From: an uncultured Flavobacteriaceae bacterium
GTDB taxonomy: Bacteria; Bacteroidota; Bacteroidia; Flavobacteriales; Flavobacteriaceae
NCBI GenBank assembly: GCA_905181615.1
Contig: CAJIYH010000006.1
Coordinates: forward strand, 62,001-126,000
DNA: 64,000 bases
Direction of reading: 5' to 3'
Under the pieces are notes generated by a model. It searched no databases and had not been told where the DNA came from. It saw nothing but the letters and a program-made list of their open reading frames with translations. This document shows, in pieces, positions 17,222 through 26,737 of the stretch; position 1 is the stretch's first letter; each line of letters begins with the position of its first letter. The position numbers and the translations under genes were made by a program.

Positions 17222-18154
17222 TTAATTTCTATAAGGGGTATCATCTTCTAAAAGCTGGACATAGCTTTTGTAACGAGAAGTTGGAATTGATTCGTCATCG
17301 ACTCCATTTTTAACTGCACATCTAGGTTCATCGAGGTGGAGGCAATTATTAAATTTACATTCCTGCTTAACTTTTAAGAATTCAGGGAAATAATTCCCCA
17401 GCTCTTCTGATGCTATATCAACCACTCCAAAACCTTTAATCCCAGGCGTGTCAATAATTCGAGCGTTTCCTTCCAAATCAAACATTTCGGCATAGGTAGT
17501 TGTGTGCTGACCTTGCTGATGCTGTTCTGAGATAACTTTGGTTTTTAGATTTAAGCCTGGAGAAATTGTGTTAAGTAAGGTGGATTTTCCAACACCACTA
17601 TGTCCAGTGAACATCGAGGACTTATTTTCCATCAATTCGCCAATCAGCCTTACGTCCTTTTTATTGAAACTTGAAATCTGATAACAGGCATAACCTATAG
17701 ATTCATAAACACTTTGCATCCTACTTACTTCTACTTTTTCTTCATCAGAATAAGTATCCATTTTATTGAATAATAAAACTGCTGGAATTTGATAAGCTTC
17801 GGTGGTAATTAAAAAACGATCAATAAAAGTAAAAGATGTCGGCGGATTATTGAGTGTAATTAATAAAAAAGCCTGATCAATATTAGAAGCTATAATGTGA
17901 ATTTGTTTGGATAAATTCACAGACTTCCTTACGAGGTAATTTTCTCTAGGTCCAATCTCTGTAATAATTCCAAGCATCTCAGAGCCTTCTTCGACAAGAT
18001 CAAACTCTACTTGATCACCTACTGCTATTGGGTTAGTGCTCTTGATTCCTTGGATCCTAAATTTCCCTTTGATACGACAAGAATAAAAAAAACCCTGACT
18101 GTCTTTTACAAGATACCAACTCCCTGTAGACCGATAAACAATTCCTTTATTCAA
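17222..18154 (-). CDS. rsgA: Ribosome small-subunit GTPase A
   Basis: 310 residues. Late 30S assembly GTPase. An N-terminal OB domain is followed by a circularly permuted GTPase: G4 NKMD at 130-133, then G1 GHSGVGKS at 184-191, then G3 DTPG at 235-238. The C-terminal zinc site is Cys266, Cys271, His273, Cys279. The best start is TTG at 18154, as no ATG exists in frame before the OB domain. A -7-like TATCTTTA lies 20 nt upstream on the minus strand. Divergent from gpmI. Confidence 0.95.
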   Translation of the reverse strand: MNKGIVYRSTGSWYLVKDSQGFFYSCRIKGKFRIQGIKSTNPIAVGDQVEFDLVEEGSEMLGIITEIGPRENYLVRKSVNLSKQIHIIASNIDQAFLLITLNNPPTSFTFIDRFLITTEAYQIPAVLLFNKMDTYSDEEKVEVSRMQSVYESIGYACYQISSFNKKDVRLIGELMENKSSMFTGHSGVGKSTLLNTISPGLNLKTKVISEQHQQGQHTTTYAEMFDLEGNARIIDTPGIKGFGVVDIASEELGNYFPEFLKVKQECKFNNCLHLDEPRCAVKNGVDDESIPTSRYKSYVQLLEDDTPYRN

Positions 18155-18223
18155 ATAAAACGTTTTAGAAAGTTTAAAGATAGGTTAGAATTCTTAATGG
18201 GGCAATTTCATTGACATATTTGC

Positions 18224-18231
18224 TATCTTTG
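18224..18231 (+). promoter_or_regulatory. -7 box for the gpmI operon
   Basis: TATCTTTG, a perfect TAnnTTTG match, 14 nt before the gpmI ATG at 18246. A TTGACA upstream is at the wrong distance for a -33 element. Confidence 0.5.
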
Positions 18232-18245
18232 TTTAAAAAAATTTC

Positions 18246-19766
18246 ATGTCTCAAAAAGCAATTTTGATGATTTTAGACGGTTGGGGAAAATCTCCTGATC
18301 CATCTGTCTCTGCAGTTGATCAAGCTAAAACACCTTTTATTGATAGTTTATATGAGAACTACGCTCACAATAGTCTTAGAACCGATGGTTTACATGTTGG
18401 TCTTCCCGAAGGACAAATGGGGAATAGCGAAGTAGGGCATGTGAATTTAGGCGCTGGAAGGATTGTATATCAAGATTTAGCTAAAATAAATTTAGCCGTT
18501 GAAAATAATACTTTGAAAGATGAAATTGTTTTAAAAGAAGCCATTGCATACGCTAAGAGTAAGGGTAAAAAGATACACTTAATGGGATTAGTTTCTGATG
18601 GTGGAGTTCATTCCCACGTAAATCATATTAAAGCTTTACTTCAAGTTTTATCAGATGAAGAAATGAGTGAAGTATACCTTCATGCCTTTACTGACGGTCG
18701 TGATGTAGATCCTAAATCCGGAAAAAAAATCATTGAAGATATTGAAGCTAGCATGGCTAAAACTACTGGGAAAATAGCTTCCATTATAGGACGATATTTT
18801 GCTATGGATAGAGATCAACGTTGGGAACGAGTTCAAAAAGCTTATGATGTTATTGTTCGAGGAACTGGAACTGCAGTTGATAATTTTGGAGCCGCCTTAC
18901 AAAAATCGTATGATAACGGAATTACCGACGAATTTGTTGAGCCTTTGATAGCTATAGACCAAGAAGGGAATCCTTTGGCAACACTCAAAGATAATGATGT
19001 TGTTATATTTTTTAACTTCAGAACGGATAGAGGTCGTGAGTTAACGCAAGCTTTATCTCAAAAAGCATTTGAAAATCAAGGAATGACTCCTCTAGATTTA
19101 CACTACGTAACTTTAACTAACTACGACAGCTCATACAATAATGTCAAGGTAGTTTTTGACAAAGAAAACCTTGCTGACACCCTTGGAGAGACACTCTCAA
19201 ATGCCAGTAAAATTCAAATTAGAATTGCAGAAACCGAAAAATACCCTCATGTTACTTTCTTTTTTAATGGTGGAAGAGAAGAACCTTTTAAAGGAGAAGA
19301 GCGAATTTTATGTCCATCACCTAAAGTAGCAACTTACGATTTACAGCCTGAAATGAGCGCGTTTGAAATCCGAGATGCCATTATCCCAGAAATACAAAAA
19401 GAAACAGCTGACTTCATTTGTCTAAACTTTGCTAATCCTGATATGGTTGGACATACAGGTGATTTAGCAGCAGCTATTAAGGCTTGTGAGACTGTTGACA
19501 CTTGTGCACAAGCCGTAATTGAAGCTGCATTAACTCAAGATTACGCTACGATAGTGATTGCAGATCATGGAAATTGTGAAACAATGATTAACCCCGATGG
19601 AAGCCCTAATACTGCACACACAACAAACCCCGTGCCCATTATATTAGTTGATAATCACAAAAAAAGTATTGCCTCAGGAGTTCTAGGTGATTTAGCACCA
19701 ACCATTCTTGACCTCATGGGTATTGAAAAACCTGAGGCTATGACTCAAAAATCTTTAATCTTATGA
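18246..19766 (+). CDS. gpmI: 2,3-bisphosphoglycerate-independent phosphoglycerate mutase
   Basis: 506 residues, normal for the iPGM family. Interconverts 3- and 2-phosphoglycerate in glycolysis using two Mn ions. Asp11 in LDGWG and the phosphorylated Ser61 in GNSEVGH are present. HADHGN-like ADHGNCE and the final HTTNPVP supply the other metal ligands. It is the first gene of a tightly coupled run: the following lipoprotein gene overlaps it by ATGA. Confidence 0.97.
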   Translation: MSQKAILMILDGWGKSPDPSVSAVDQAKTPFIDSLYENYAHNSLRTDGLHVGLPEGQMGNSEVGHVNLGAGRIVYQDLAKINLAVENNTLKDEIVLKEAIAYAKSKGKKIHLMGLVSDGGVHSHVNHIKALLQVLSDEEMSEVYLHAFTDGRDVDPKSGKKIIEDIEASMAKTTGKIASIIGRYFAMDRDQRWERVQKAYDVIVRGTGTAVDNFGAALQKSYDNGITDEFVEPLIAIDQEGNPLATLKDNDVVIFFNFRTDRGRELTQALSQKAFENQGMTPLDLHYVTLTNYDSSYNNVKVVFDKENLADTLGETLSNASKIQIRIAETEKYPHVTFFFNGGREEPFKGEERILCPSPKVATYDLQPEMSAFEIRDAIIPEIQKETADFICLNFANPDMVGHTGDLAAAIKACETVDTCAQAVIEAALTQDYATIVIADHGNCETMINPDGSPNTAHTTNPVPIILVDNHKKSIASGVLGDLAPTILDLMGIEKPEAMTQKSLIL

Positions 19767-20320
19767 AAAATCTCTTGATTCTATTTGTTTCGGTTTTATT
19801 TATTAGTTGTGGGGATTCCCCTTCCCAAAAAAAAGAGACTGTAGTCACAATATCCGATAGTCTTAAAAGCACTACAATAGAAGGTGAGGAAATTCTGATA
19901 GGTAAAATTAATTTAGCACAACTGGATCTATTTTCGCCATGGTATGCTAAGGAATATCAATTTTATAAAATAAACGCTTCCAAGACAGAAGAAATAAAAC
20001 CTCTTTTAAAAGACATCTCGTTTGTTTTGTTAATGGGAACTTGGTGCGAAGACAGTCAACGAGAAGTTAGTGGAATGTTAAAAATATTAGAAGCGGCTGG
20101 TTATCCAATAAATTCAATTGAAATTATTGCAGTTTCTGAAGACAAAGACACTCCAAATGGACTAGAAAAACCATTCGATTTATATAATGTGCCTACATTA
20201 ATCTTTAAGAAAGATGGCAAAGAAATGAATCGAATTGTAGAATTTCCTATTCAAACCCTAGAACAAGATATGCTTGAAATACTTAAAGGTAATCCCTACA
20301 AAAACGCATATGCAGAATGA
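19763..20320 (+). CDS. Thioredoxin-fold lipoprotein
   Basis: 185 residues with a lipoprotein signal, the lipobox Cys being residue 16 (LFISC). A thioredoxin-like domain follows, with LLMGTWCEDSQRE at about 89-101 and the cis-Pro loop NVPT at 142-145. Only one Cys (Cys95) is in the WCEDSQ motif, so it is not a CXXC disulfide oxidoreductase; such WC-D-SQ proteins are common in Flavobacteriia but I know no assigned role. Anchored in the periplasm by inference. Overlaps gpmI and map by 4 nt each. Confidence 0.8.
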   Translation: MKNLLILFVSVLFISCGDSPSQKKETVVTISDSLKSTTIEGEEILIGKINLAQLDLFSPWYAKEYQFYKINASKTEEIKPLLKDISFVLLMGTWCEDSQREVSGMLKILEAAGYPINSIEIIAVSEDKDTPNGLEKPFDLYNVPTLIFKKDGKEMNRIVEFPIQTLEQDMLEILKGNPYKNAYAE

Positions 20321-21141
20321 GTAGTATCGTATTAAAAAACGCGGAAGAAATAGAGTTGATGCGCGAAAGCGCTTTGATTGTTTCCAAAACATTAGGAATG
20401 CTTGCTGGTGAAATAAAGCCAGGAATTAGCACCTTAGCCCTAGATGCACTTGCAGAAAATTTCATTCGTGATCATGGAGCAGTCCCTGGATTTCTGGGTT
20501 TGTACGAGTTCCCTAATACCCTTTGCATGAGCCCAAACGCACAAGTGGTTCATGGAATTCCTAATAAAAACCCTTTAGTTGAAGGGGATATTATATCGAT
20601 AGATTGTGGATCTCTTAAGAACGGTTTTTATGGTGATCATGCCTATACTTTTGCAGTTGGTGAGATTGATCCCAAAACTGAAAAATTATTACAAGTAACC
20701 AAAGAGTCTTTATACAAAGGAATTGCAGAATTTAAAGCAGGAAACCGAATTGGTGACCTGGCATTTGCAATACAAAACCATGCAGAAAACGAAGGCTATG
20801 GAGTAGTTCGTGAGCTAGTGGGTCATGGGCTTGGAACTATAATGCATGAAGGCCCTGAAGTTCCAAACTATGGCAGAAGGGGTCGTGGTAAGAAATTTCA
20901 AGATGGAATGGTATTAGCAATAGAACCAATGATTAACAGAGGAACACATCGCATCAAACAACTAAAAGATGGTTGGACAATTTCAACTGCAGACGGATTA
21001 CCAAGTGCTCATTTTGAACATGACGTAGCTTTGATTGATGGAAAACCAGAATTACTTTCTACTTTTCATTACATCTATGAAGCACTTGGAATTACAAGCT
21101 ATGAAGAAACTCCTTTTCGTAAAGATGCTTTGAAATTATGA
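20317..21141 (+). CDS. map: Type I methionine aminopeptidase
   Basis: 274 residues. Removes the initiator Met from nascent proteins. The five metal ligands are visible: Asp96, Asp107, His170, Glu203 and Glu234, in the contexts SIDCG, GDHAY, GHGLG, IEPM and HFEHDVAL. Substrate His79-80 region HGIP is intact. The gene is coupled through ATGA overlaps to the lipoprotein gene before it and the methyltransferase gene after it. Confidence 0.97.
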   Translation: MSSIVLKNAEEIELMRESALIVSKTLGMLAGEIKPGISTLALDALAENFIRDHGAVPGFLGLYEFPNTLCMSPNAQVVHGIPNKNPLVEGDIISIDCGSLKNGFYGDHAYTFAVGEIDPKTEKLLQVTKESLYKGIAEFKAGNRIGDLAFAIQNHAENEGYGVVRELVGHGLGTIMHEGPEVPNYGRRGRGKKFQDGMVLAIEPMINRGTHRIKQLKDGWTISTADGLPSAHFEHDVALIDGKPELLSTFHYIYEALGITSYEETPFRKDALKL

Positions 21142-21890
21142 AAACCTTACTCAACCTTGTTCCTAGACCTTGGTTGATACAACTGAGCATTTGGTTTAGA
21201 CCGCTCATCAAACTTTACTTTAAAGGAAATCGATTTATTGATCCTATTGATGGCAGCTCATACCGAAAATTCTTATCCTATGGATATAAAAACATTCGTA
21301 AAAATGCACTTTGTCCCGGAACACTTTCACTTGAAAGACATCGCCTTTTGTGGTTGTATTTAGACCGGGAAACTTCATTTCTAAAAAATGAAATTAAAGT
21401 TTTGCATGTTGCTCCTGAACAAGTTTTCTATAGAAAATTCAAACACTTTAGTCATTGGAACTACACAACTTCAGACCTTTATTCACCCCTAGCAGATATT
21501 AAAGCCGATTTGTGTGCATTACCGTTTGAAGATAATATTTTTGATCTTGTACTTTGTAATCATGTACTAGAACATGTCTCTAACGATAAAAAAGCAATGG
21601 AAGAAATTCACAGGGTTCTTAAACTAGGCGGAACTGCTATACTTCAAGTACCATTAGATGAAAACCGACTAGAAACCTTTGAGGATGATTCCATAACTGA
21701 TCCCGAAGAACGAACTCAGATTTTTGGACAATATGATCATGTTCGAGTCTATGGTCAGGATTACTATAACAGATTGAAGGAGGTTGGCTTTGACACTACT
21801 CCCGTAGATTTGGGAAGTAAAATATCTGAAAAGGAATTTATACAGTTTGCTTTACCAAAAGAGCGAATTCCAATTGCAGTAAAAAGATAA
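21138..21890 (+). CDS. Class I SAM-dependent methyltransferase
   Basis: 250 residues. The motif I region (VLHVAPE) is atypical, lacking the GxGxG loop. It is followed by ADLCALPFEDNIFDLVLCNHVLEHV (a motif II/III-like block) and then EIHRVLKLGGTAILQVPL (the motif IV-V block of Methyltransf_11). The last third contains YDHVRVYG and DYYNRLKEVGF, typical of enzymes acting on small or lipid-like substrates. Substrate unknown. It is the last gene of the gpmI run; its stop lies just before the convergent apbE. Confidence 0.8.
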   Translation: MKTLLNLVPRPWLIQLSIWFRPLIKLYFKGNRFIDPIDGSSYRKFLSYGYKNIRKNALCPGTLSLERHRLLWLYLDRETSFLKNEIKVLHVAPEQVFYRKFKHFSHWNYTTSDLYSPLADIKADLCALPFEDNIFDLVLCNHVLEHVSNDKKAMEEIHRVLKLGGTAILQVPLDENRLETFEDDSITDPEERTQIFGQYDHVRVYGQDYYNRLKEVGFDTTPVDLGSKISEKEFIQFALPKERIPIAVKR

Positions 21891-21891
21891 T

Positions 21892-22884
21892 TTACTTTTT
21901 CCAGCCGTCAGAAAAATATTCTTGAATGGAATCGTTGGATGCGGTAATCCAATAAGCCTCGACATCAGTGAGCTTTTTTATTAACTGCATACTCGTTTCT
22001 AATGGGAGAACCATAAGTGCTGTTGCATAAGCATCTGCAGTCATACAATCTGCAGCACGAACAGAAGCACTCAAAACATTAGATTTGATAGGAATCCCGG
22101 TTAAAGGGTTAATTGAATGTACATATCGTTCTCCAGTTTCAACATCAACTCTAAACTTTCTGTAATTACCTGATGTTGCAATAGCTTCGTTATTTATAGA
22201 TAATCTTTGAATCATCTTTCTTTCGTTTTGTTGTTTAGGGTCGTCTATTGCTATACTCCATGGTAGATTTGTTTTTGGGCTATTTCCAAAAGCTACAATC
22301 TCTCCTCCTATTTCAACTAGGTAATTCGAGGAACCCAATTTTGAAAGGTATTCTGCTAAAACGTCAACTGCATAACCTTTTGCCAAAGCATTAAAGTCTA
22401 GATACGTTTCCAAATGTGATTTTTTAATAGTACTATCAACGGTTAGTTCAATTGTATGCCAGCCTGTTATCTTAGATAAATACGCTTTCTTTTCTTGGGT
22501 TAAAGTCTTTATAGGTTTTTCTGGGCCAAAACCATAGGCATTGACCCAAGCGCCAACAGTTGGATCAAAATAACCATTTGTAGCTTTCCAAACTTCTGTT
22601 GCTTTCTCATATACTTTTATAAAATGAGCATCAACTTGTAACAAAGAATCTCCACTATTTATTTTAGAAATATCTGAATTAGGAATATAGGTTGACATGG
22701 ATTTGTTGATAACTGTAAACAAGGAATCAATGCCATTTTGAACTTCATCAAAAGACATCACTACACCGGTATACTGAATAGTATATGAAGTCCCTAATGC
22801 ATTACCGGCATGGGCTTGTGGTGGTTTTGTTTCTGCACATCCAAAAACAAACAATAAAATTAATGATAAAAAAGCTTTAGGCAT
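21892..22884 (-). CDS. apbE: FAD:protein FMN transferase
   Basis: 330 residues with a lipoprotein signal, Cys16 in VFGC. Uses FAD to attach FMN to Thr residues of NqrB and NqrC, whose genes lie just upstream. AKGYAVD at 168-174, EIGGEI at 191-196, ATSGNYR at 236-242, HSINPLTG at 256-263 and MTADAYATAL at 281-290 form the Mg and FAD site. It overlaps the small conserved gene by 8 nt and follows the nqr operon terminator, so it may be expressed by read-through or from its own promoter. Confidence 0.95.
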   Translation of the reverse strand: MPKAFLSLILLFVFGCAETKPPQAHAGNALGTSYTIQYTGVVMSFDEVQNGIDSLFTVINKSMSTYIPNSDISKINSGDSLLQVDAHFIKVYEKATEVWKATNGYFDPTVGAWVNAYGFGPEKPIKTLTQEKKAYLSKITGWHTIELTVDSTIKKSHLETYLDFNALAKGYAVDVLAEYLSKLGSSNYLVEIGGEIVAFGNSPKTNLPWSIAIDDPKQQNERKMIQRLSINNEAIATSGNYRKFRVDVETGERYVHSINPLTGIPIKSNVLSASVRAADCMTADAYATALMVLPLETSMQLIKKLTDVEAYWITASNDSIQEYFSDGWKK

Positions 22885-23245
22885 CAGATTCTATTTTTTG
22901 AAGTCCTTGAAAATTAATCGCGTAAGGATCATTTGTTTTTAATGGCAAATCATAATCATCTGCATGAGCTAAACCGACTCCTGCATAATACGTTTTAGCT
23001 TCAAACTTATCTGCATGAGCACGAACAGTATCCATAAAGACCTTATCAAAATCCAAGGGGTTGTTTGGATAAGAGATTGCACGAACAATAACAAAGTGAA
23101 GTTTTTTATCTTTGAGACAAACAAATTGAGGATCTTTTTGAAGCTCTGAATTTACCGTCATAAATTCAAACCCTTCTTCCTCCATTCTTTTTCCTACAAT
23201 TTCCATTGCGAGGTTATGTAATCCTTGTTCTGCTATTATTTCCAT
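22877..23245 (-). CDS. Small conserved NQR-associated protein
   Basis: 122 residues, soluble, no signal peptide and no cofactor motif. Two clear features: a VICLKDKKLHFVIVRAI-like beta strand pair in the middle, and a DKVFMDTVRAHADKFEAK helix before a final strand. Proteins like this between nqrF and apbE in Flavobacteriia are often labelled 'NqrF subunit', although they share nothing with NqrF; I think that label is wrong. Given the location, a role in NQR assembly or flavinylation is a reasonable inference but is not shown. Overlaps apbE by 8 nt. Confidence 0.7.
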   Translation of the reverse strand: MEIIAEQGLHNLAMEIVGKRMEEEGFEFMTVNSELQKDPQFVCLKDKKLHFVIVRAISYPNNPLDFDKVFMDTVRAHADKFEAKTYYAGVGLAHADDYDLPLKTNDPYAINFQGLQKIESDA

Positions 23246-23280
23246 GGAAATACTAAGTTATATAAATCCCTGTTGAAAGC

Positions 23281-23314
23281 AAAAAAGGTGGCTCTATATG
23301 AACCACCTTTTTTT
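23281..23314 (-). terminator. Terminator after nqrF
   Basis: A hairpin with arms GGTGGCTC / GAACCACC (one C-A mismatch) and loop TATAT is flanked by A and T runs, so it can act in either direction. It lies 3 nt past the nqrF stop and separates nqrABCDEF from the small gene and apbE. Confidence 0.8.
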
Positions 23315-23317
23315 ATT

Positions 23318-24613
23318 TTATCCTCCGAAATCATCGAATCGAACATTTTCTGGTGGTATACCAAAGTCGTCTGACATACGTTCTACTGCTTGATTCATTA
23401 ATGGTGGTCCACAGAAATATACTTCAATATCTTCTGGCGAATCATGATTTAAAAGGTAATTGTCAATCACGACTTGATGAACGAAGCCTTTGAATCCATC
23501 ACCTTCACCGTCTAATCCATCTTTTACTTTCCAGTTATCTACCTCTAACGGTTCTGACAATGCAACATAAAACTTGAAATTAGAAAAGTCTCTTTCTAGA
23601 GCACGGAAATGATCTAGGTAAAAAAGTTCTCTTTTAGAACGTCCTCCGTACCAAAATGTAACTTTTCGTCCAGTTTTAAGGGTTCTAAATAGTTCATATA
23701 AGTGTGAACGCATTGGAGCCATTCCAGCACCACCACCAACATATAGCATTTCTGATTCAGAAGGGTTGATGAAAAATTCTCCAAAGGGTCCAGAAATTGT
23801 AACCTTATCTCCTGGTTTTTTTGCAAATATATAGGAGGAAGCAATTCCAGGATTAACATCCATCCATCCATTCTTATCACGATCCCAAGGTGGCGTTGCA
23901 ATACGAACGTTTAGCATAACTTCTCTTCCTTCTGCTGGAAAAGATGCCATTGAATAGGCACGTTCTACAGATTCTGGATTTTTCATGGACAAGGGCCATA
24001 AATTAAAATTATCCCATTCCATTTTAAATTTATCTGGCTCCCCTGGGTGTTCTTCTGGGTGAGCTGAAATATCAATATCAGAATATTTGATTTCACATTC
24101 AGGTATTTCAATTTGTATATATCCTCCAGCTTTGTAGTTCATTTCCTCAGGAAGTTCAACTACAAATTCTTTAATAAAGGATGCAACATTCCAGTTTCGT
24201 AAAACAGTAGCTTCCCATTTTTTTATTCCAAAAACTTCTTCAGGAACTTGAATAACCATGTTTTCCTTAACTTTTACTTGACATCCCAAACGCCATCCAT
24301 CTGCAATTTCTTTTCTAGAAAAGTGGGGTTTTTCAGTAGGGAGAATTTCTCCACCACCTTCCATAATCTGGCATTTACATTGAATACAAGTTCCTCCACC
24401 TCCGCAAGCAGAAGGAAGAAATATTTTGTTGTTACCTAGGGTTGTAAGCAACGTGCTTCCCGATGAAACTTCAATATTGTTTTCCCCATTAATCATTAGA
24501 GCAACAGGCCCCGATGGCATCAATTTGGCTTTAGCACCTAACAACATTCCTACCAACAAAAAGATGATTAGTAAGAAAACAACAACACTCGCTAAAATAA
24601 TAGTATAATCCAT
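23318..24613 (-). CDS. nqrF: Na+-NQR subunit F (NADH-oxidising)
   Basis: 431 residues. Entry point of electrons from NADH into the Na+-pumping NADH:quinone reductase. One N-terminal membrane helix (about 4-25), then a 2Fe-2S ferredoxin domain with Cys70, Cys76, Cys79 and Cys111, then the FAD/NADH reductase module with RAYSMAS at 218-224 (FAD) and GGGAGMAPMRSH at 293-304 (NADH). The C-terminus is the usual FDDFGG. Last gene of the nqr operon. Confidence 0.98.
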   Translation of the reverse strand: MDYTIILASVVVFLLIIFLLVGMLLGAKAKLMPSGPVALMINGENNIEVSSGSTLLTTLGNNKIFLPSACGGGGTCIQCKCQIMEGGGEILPTEKPHFSRKEIADGWRLGCQVKVKENMVIQVPEEVFGIKKWEATVLRNWNVASFIKEFVVELPEEMNYKAGGYIQIEIPECEIKYSDIDISAHPEEHPGEPDKFKMEWDNFNLWPLSMKNPESVERAYSMASFPAEGREVMLNVRIATPPWDRDKNGWMDVNPGIASSYIFAKKPGDKVTISGPFGEFFINPSESEMLYVGGGAGMAPMRSHLYELFRTLKTGRKVTFWYGGRSKRELFYLDHFRALERDFSNFKFYVALSEPLEVDNWKVKDGLDGEGDGFKGFVHQVVIDNYLLNHDSPEDIEVYFCGPPLMNQAVERMSDDFGIPPENVRFDDFGG

Positions 24614-24622
24614 ACGATGATC

Positions 24623-25240
24623 TTATAATTTAATACCCATAAAACTCATAAACCCAATTGCCATCAATCCAGTAATGATGAACGTAATACCCAAACCTCT
24701 AAGAGGGGCTGGAACATTTGAATAGGTGATTTTTTCTCTAATAGCGGCAATGGCTATAATGGCTAAAAACCAACCAATTCCAGAACCTAATCCGTATACA
24801 CCTGATTCAAGTACACCACCGAAATCTTTTTGCTGCATAAAAAGTGAACCCCCTAAAATTGCACAGTTAACAGCAATTAAGGGTAAAAATATCCCCAAAG
24901 CACCGTAAAGAGCTGGTGCGAATTTTTCGACAATCATCTCAACTAACTGAACCATCGAAGCAATAACAGCGATGAACATAATGAAACTTAAAAAACTTAA
25001 ATCGATTGATGCATAATCACTACCTAACCAAGCTAATGCTCCTGGTTTGAGTAAATAGGTGTCTAACAAAAAGTTGATTGGAACCGTAATCGCAAGAACG
25101 AAAATAACGGCAAAGCCGAGACCAACTGCTGTTTTTACTGTTTTTGATACTGCTAAATAGGAACACATTCCTAAGAAGTAGGCGAAAATCATATTTTCAA
25201 TGAAAATACTTTTTACAAATAAATTAATGTATGCTTCCAT
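24623..25240 (-). CDS. nqrE: Na+-NQR subunit E
   Basis: 205 residues, six membrane helices. Conserved membrane Cys26 (GMCSY) and Cys126 (VNCAIL) correspond to the two Cys that hold the intramembrane iron centre together with NqrD. The N-terminal [19 protein letters not shown] is typical. Spacing to nqrF is 9 nt and to nqrD 3 nt. Confidence 0.98.
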   Translation of the reverse strand: MEAYINLFVKSIFIENMIFAYFLGMCSYLAVSKTVKTAVGLGFAVIFVLAITVPINFLLDTYLLKPGALAWLGSDYASIDLSFLSFIMFIAVIASMVQLVEMIVEKFAPALYGALGIFLPLIAVNCAILGGSLFMQQKDFGGVLESGVYGLGSGIGWFLAIIAIAAIREKITYSNVPAPLRGLGITFIITGLMAIGFMSFMGIKL

Positions 25241-25243
25241 ATC

Positions 25244-25936
25244 TTAGTTTTTTTCAATGAGTTTACGGTTTCTAGAACGCTGAATCCAAATAAAAATTCC
25301 AACGGTGATTAATGCCATTGGAGATAGGAGCATTAAACCATTGTTCTCATATCCCATTGAGTACAATGAATCTGGGATAACTTGATATCCAAATAATTTT
25401 CCTGACCCTAATAATTCTCTAAAAAATGCAACTACGATAAGAATGAATCCATATCCTGCAGCATTCCCAATACCATCTAAGAATGATTTCCATGGGGTGT
25501 TTGCTAAAGCAAATGCTTCGAGGCGACCCATGACAATACAATTGGTAATAATCAAACCTATAAATATCGAAAGTTCTTTATATACATCGTATGCAAAAGC
25601 TTTTAGTACCTGATCTACCAATACTACCATAGCAGCTACAACTACAAGCTGAACAATAATTCGAATTCGATTAGGAATTAAATTACGGAGTAAGGAAATG
25701 ATAACATTTGATGCGGCCATAACGACTACAACAGAAATACTCATTACTATAGCAGGCTTTAATTGAACTGTGATAGCTAAAGCAGAACAAATTCCTAATA
25801 CCTGAACAGTAATGGGATTGTTATCGTCCATTGGGTCAGATAGCAATACTCTGTTTTTCTTAGAAAACAAAGCTTCTTTGTCTTTGTTGATAAAGAACAA
25901 ACTTGGCTTTTGTTGCTGTGTATTTTTTTGCTTCAT
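25244..25936 (-). CDS. nqrD: Na+-NQR subunit D
   Basis: 230 residues from the ATG at 25936. The frame is open further upstream inside nqrC, but the added residues are Lys-rich and not conserved. Six membrane helices with Cys50 (GICSAL) and Cys132 (TNCIVMG), the partners of the NqrE cysteines in the intramembrane iron-sulfur site. NqrD has an N-terminal hydrophilic extension of about 35 residues relative to proteobacterial forms. Confidence 0.97.
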   Translation of the reverse strand: MKQKNTQQQKPSLFFINKDKEALFSKKNRVLLSDPMDDNNPITVQVLGICSALAITVQLKPAIVMSISVVVVMAASNVIISLLRNLIPNRIRIIVQLVVVAAMVVLVDQVLKAFAYDVYKELSIFIGLIITNCIVMGRLEAFALANTPWKSFLDGIGNAAGYGFILIVVAFFRELLGSGKLFGYQVIPDSLYSMGYENNGLMLLSPMALITVGIFIWIQRSRNRKLIEKN

Positions 25937-25940
25937 AATC

Positions 25941-26735
25941 TTAATTTTGGTAAGCAATTGTTTGTACTTCTTTAGAAGGAATCTCTTCTTTAGAAATTTC
26001 TTCATTTACTTCTTCAACTGGTTTAACAGTTGTTAAATTAAAGTATGGTGTGTAATGTGCTAATCGTTCAGAGATCATATCCGTTACTCCATCTCCAGTA
26101 ATCGTAGCTCCAGAGATAGCGTCAACTTCATGATCTGTTTTATCTGCACCGTTTGGATCGTTGTTGGTTTTAGAAACTGCTATACCTACAAGATTACCTT
26201 CATCATCTGTTATAGTCTCACCAACAAATCGATCTTGAAACCATTGTTGGGTAATTTCTGCACCTAAACCTGCTGTTTCTCCTTTATGGTCAAAAACAGC
26301 ACCTTTAATTGTTTTCATATCACTTTCAAGAGCAATATATCCCCAAATTGCGTCCCATAGACCCGAGCCACGTAGCGGGACAATATAATAAGTTTGCGCT
26401 TTTACTTCTGCAACATATAAAGGGAAACGTTGTTGTTCGATTGGTTTTTTAACTTCTGTTCCCAATTTAATTTTAAATGCATTTACTTTATCATCTGCAA
26501 CACCTTCAAGTGTAAGTGCTAACTGTTGCTTAACGTATTGGTTGTATAATACTTCTGCACCATCTCGGCCACTTTGAATTCCAATGGTAGAAAGTATGTT
26601 TTGCATTTGTTCTTTACGAACATTTTCATCTTGCTTCTCTTTCAAAGAAGTTGCAGTAAACGCCAAAGACGAGGCTACTACAAAAACCATTACGGCTGCA
26701 AAAAGAAAGGTATAAGAATTGCTGTCTCTATTCAT
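25941..26735 (-). CDS. nqrC: Na+-NQR subunit C
   Basis: 264 residues from the ATG at 26735. One N-terminal membrane helix and a periplasmic FMN-binding domain. The flavinylation motif SGATIT is at 208-213; Thr213 carries covalent FMN placed by ApbE. The motif is intact. Gap to nqrB 2 nt, to nqrD 4 nt. Confidence 0.97.
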   Translation of the reverse strand: MNRDSNSYTFLFAAVMVFVVASSLAFTATSLKEKQDENVRKEQMQNILSTIGIQSGRDGAEVLYNQYVKQQLALTLEGVADDKVNAFKIKLGTEVKKPIEQQRFPLYVAEVKAQTYYIVPLRGSGLWDAIWGYIALESDMKTIKGAVFDHKGETAGLGAEITQQWFQDRFVGETITDDEGNLVGIAVSKTNNDPNGADKTDHEVDAISGATITGDGVTDMISERLAHYTPYFNLTTVKPVEEVNEEISKEEIPSKEVQTIAYQN

Positions 26736-26737
26736 GA

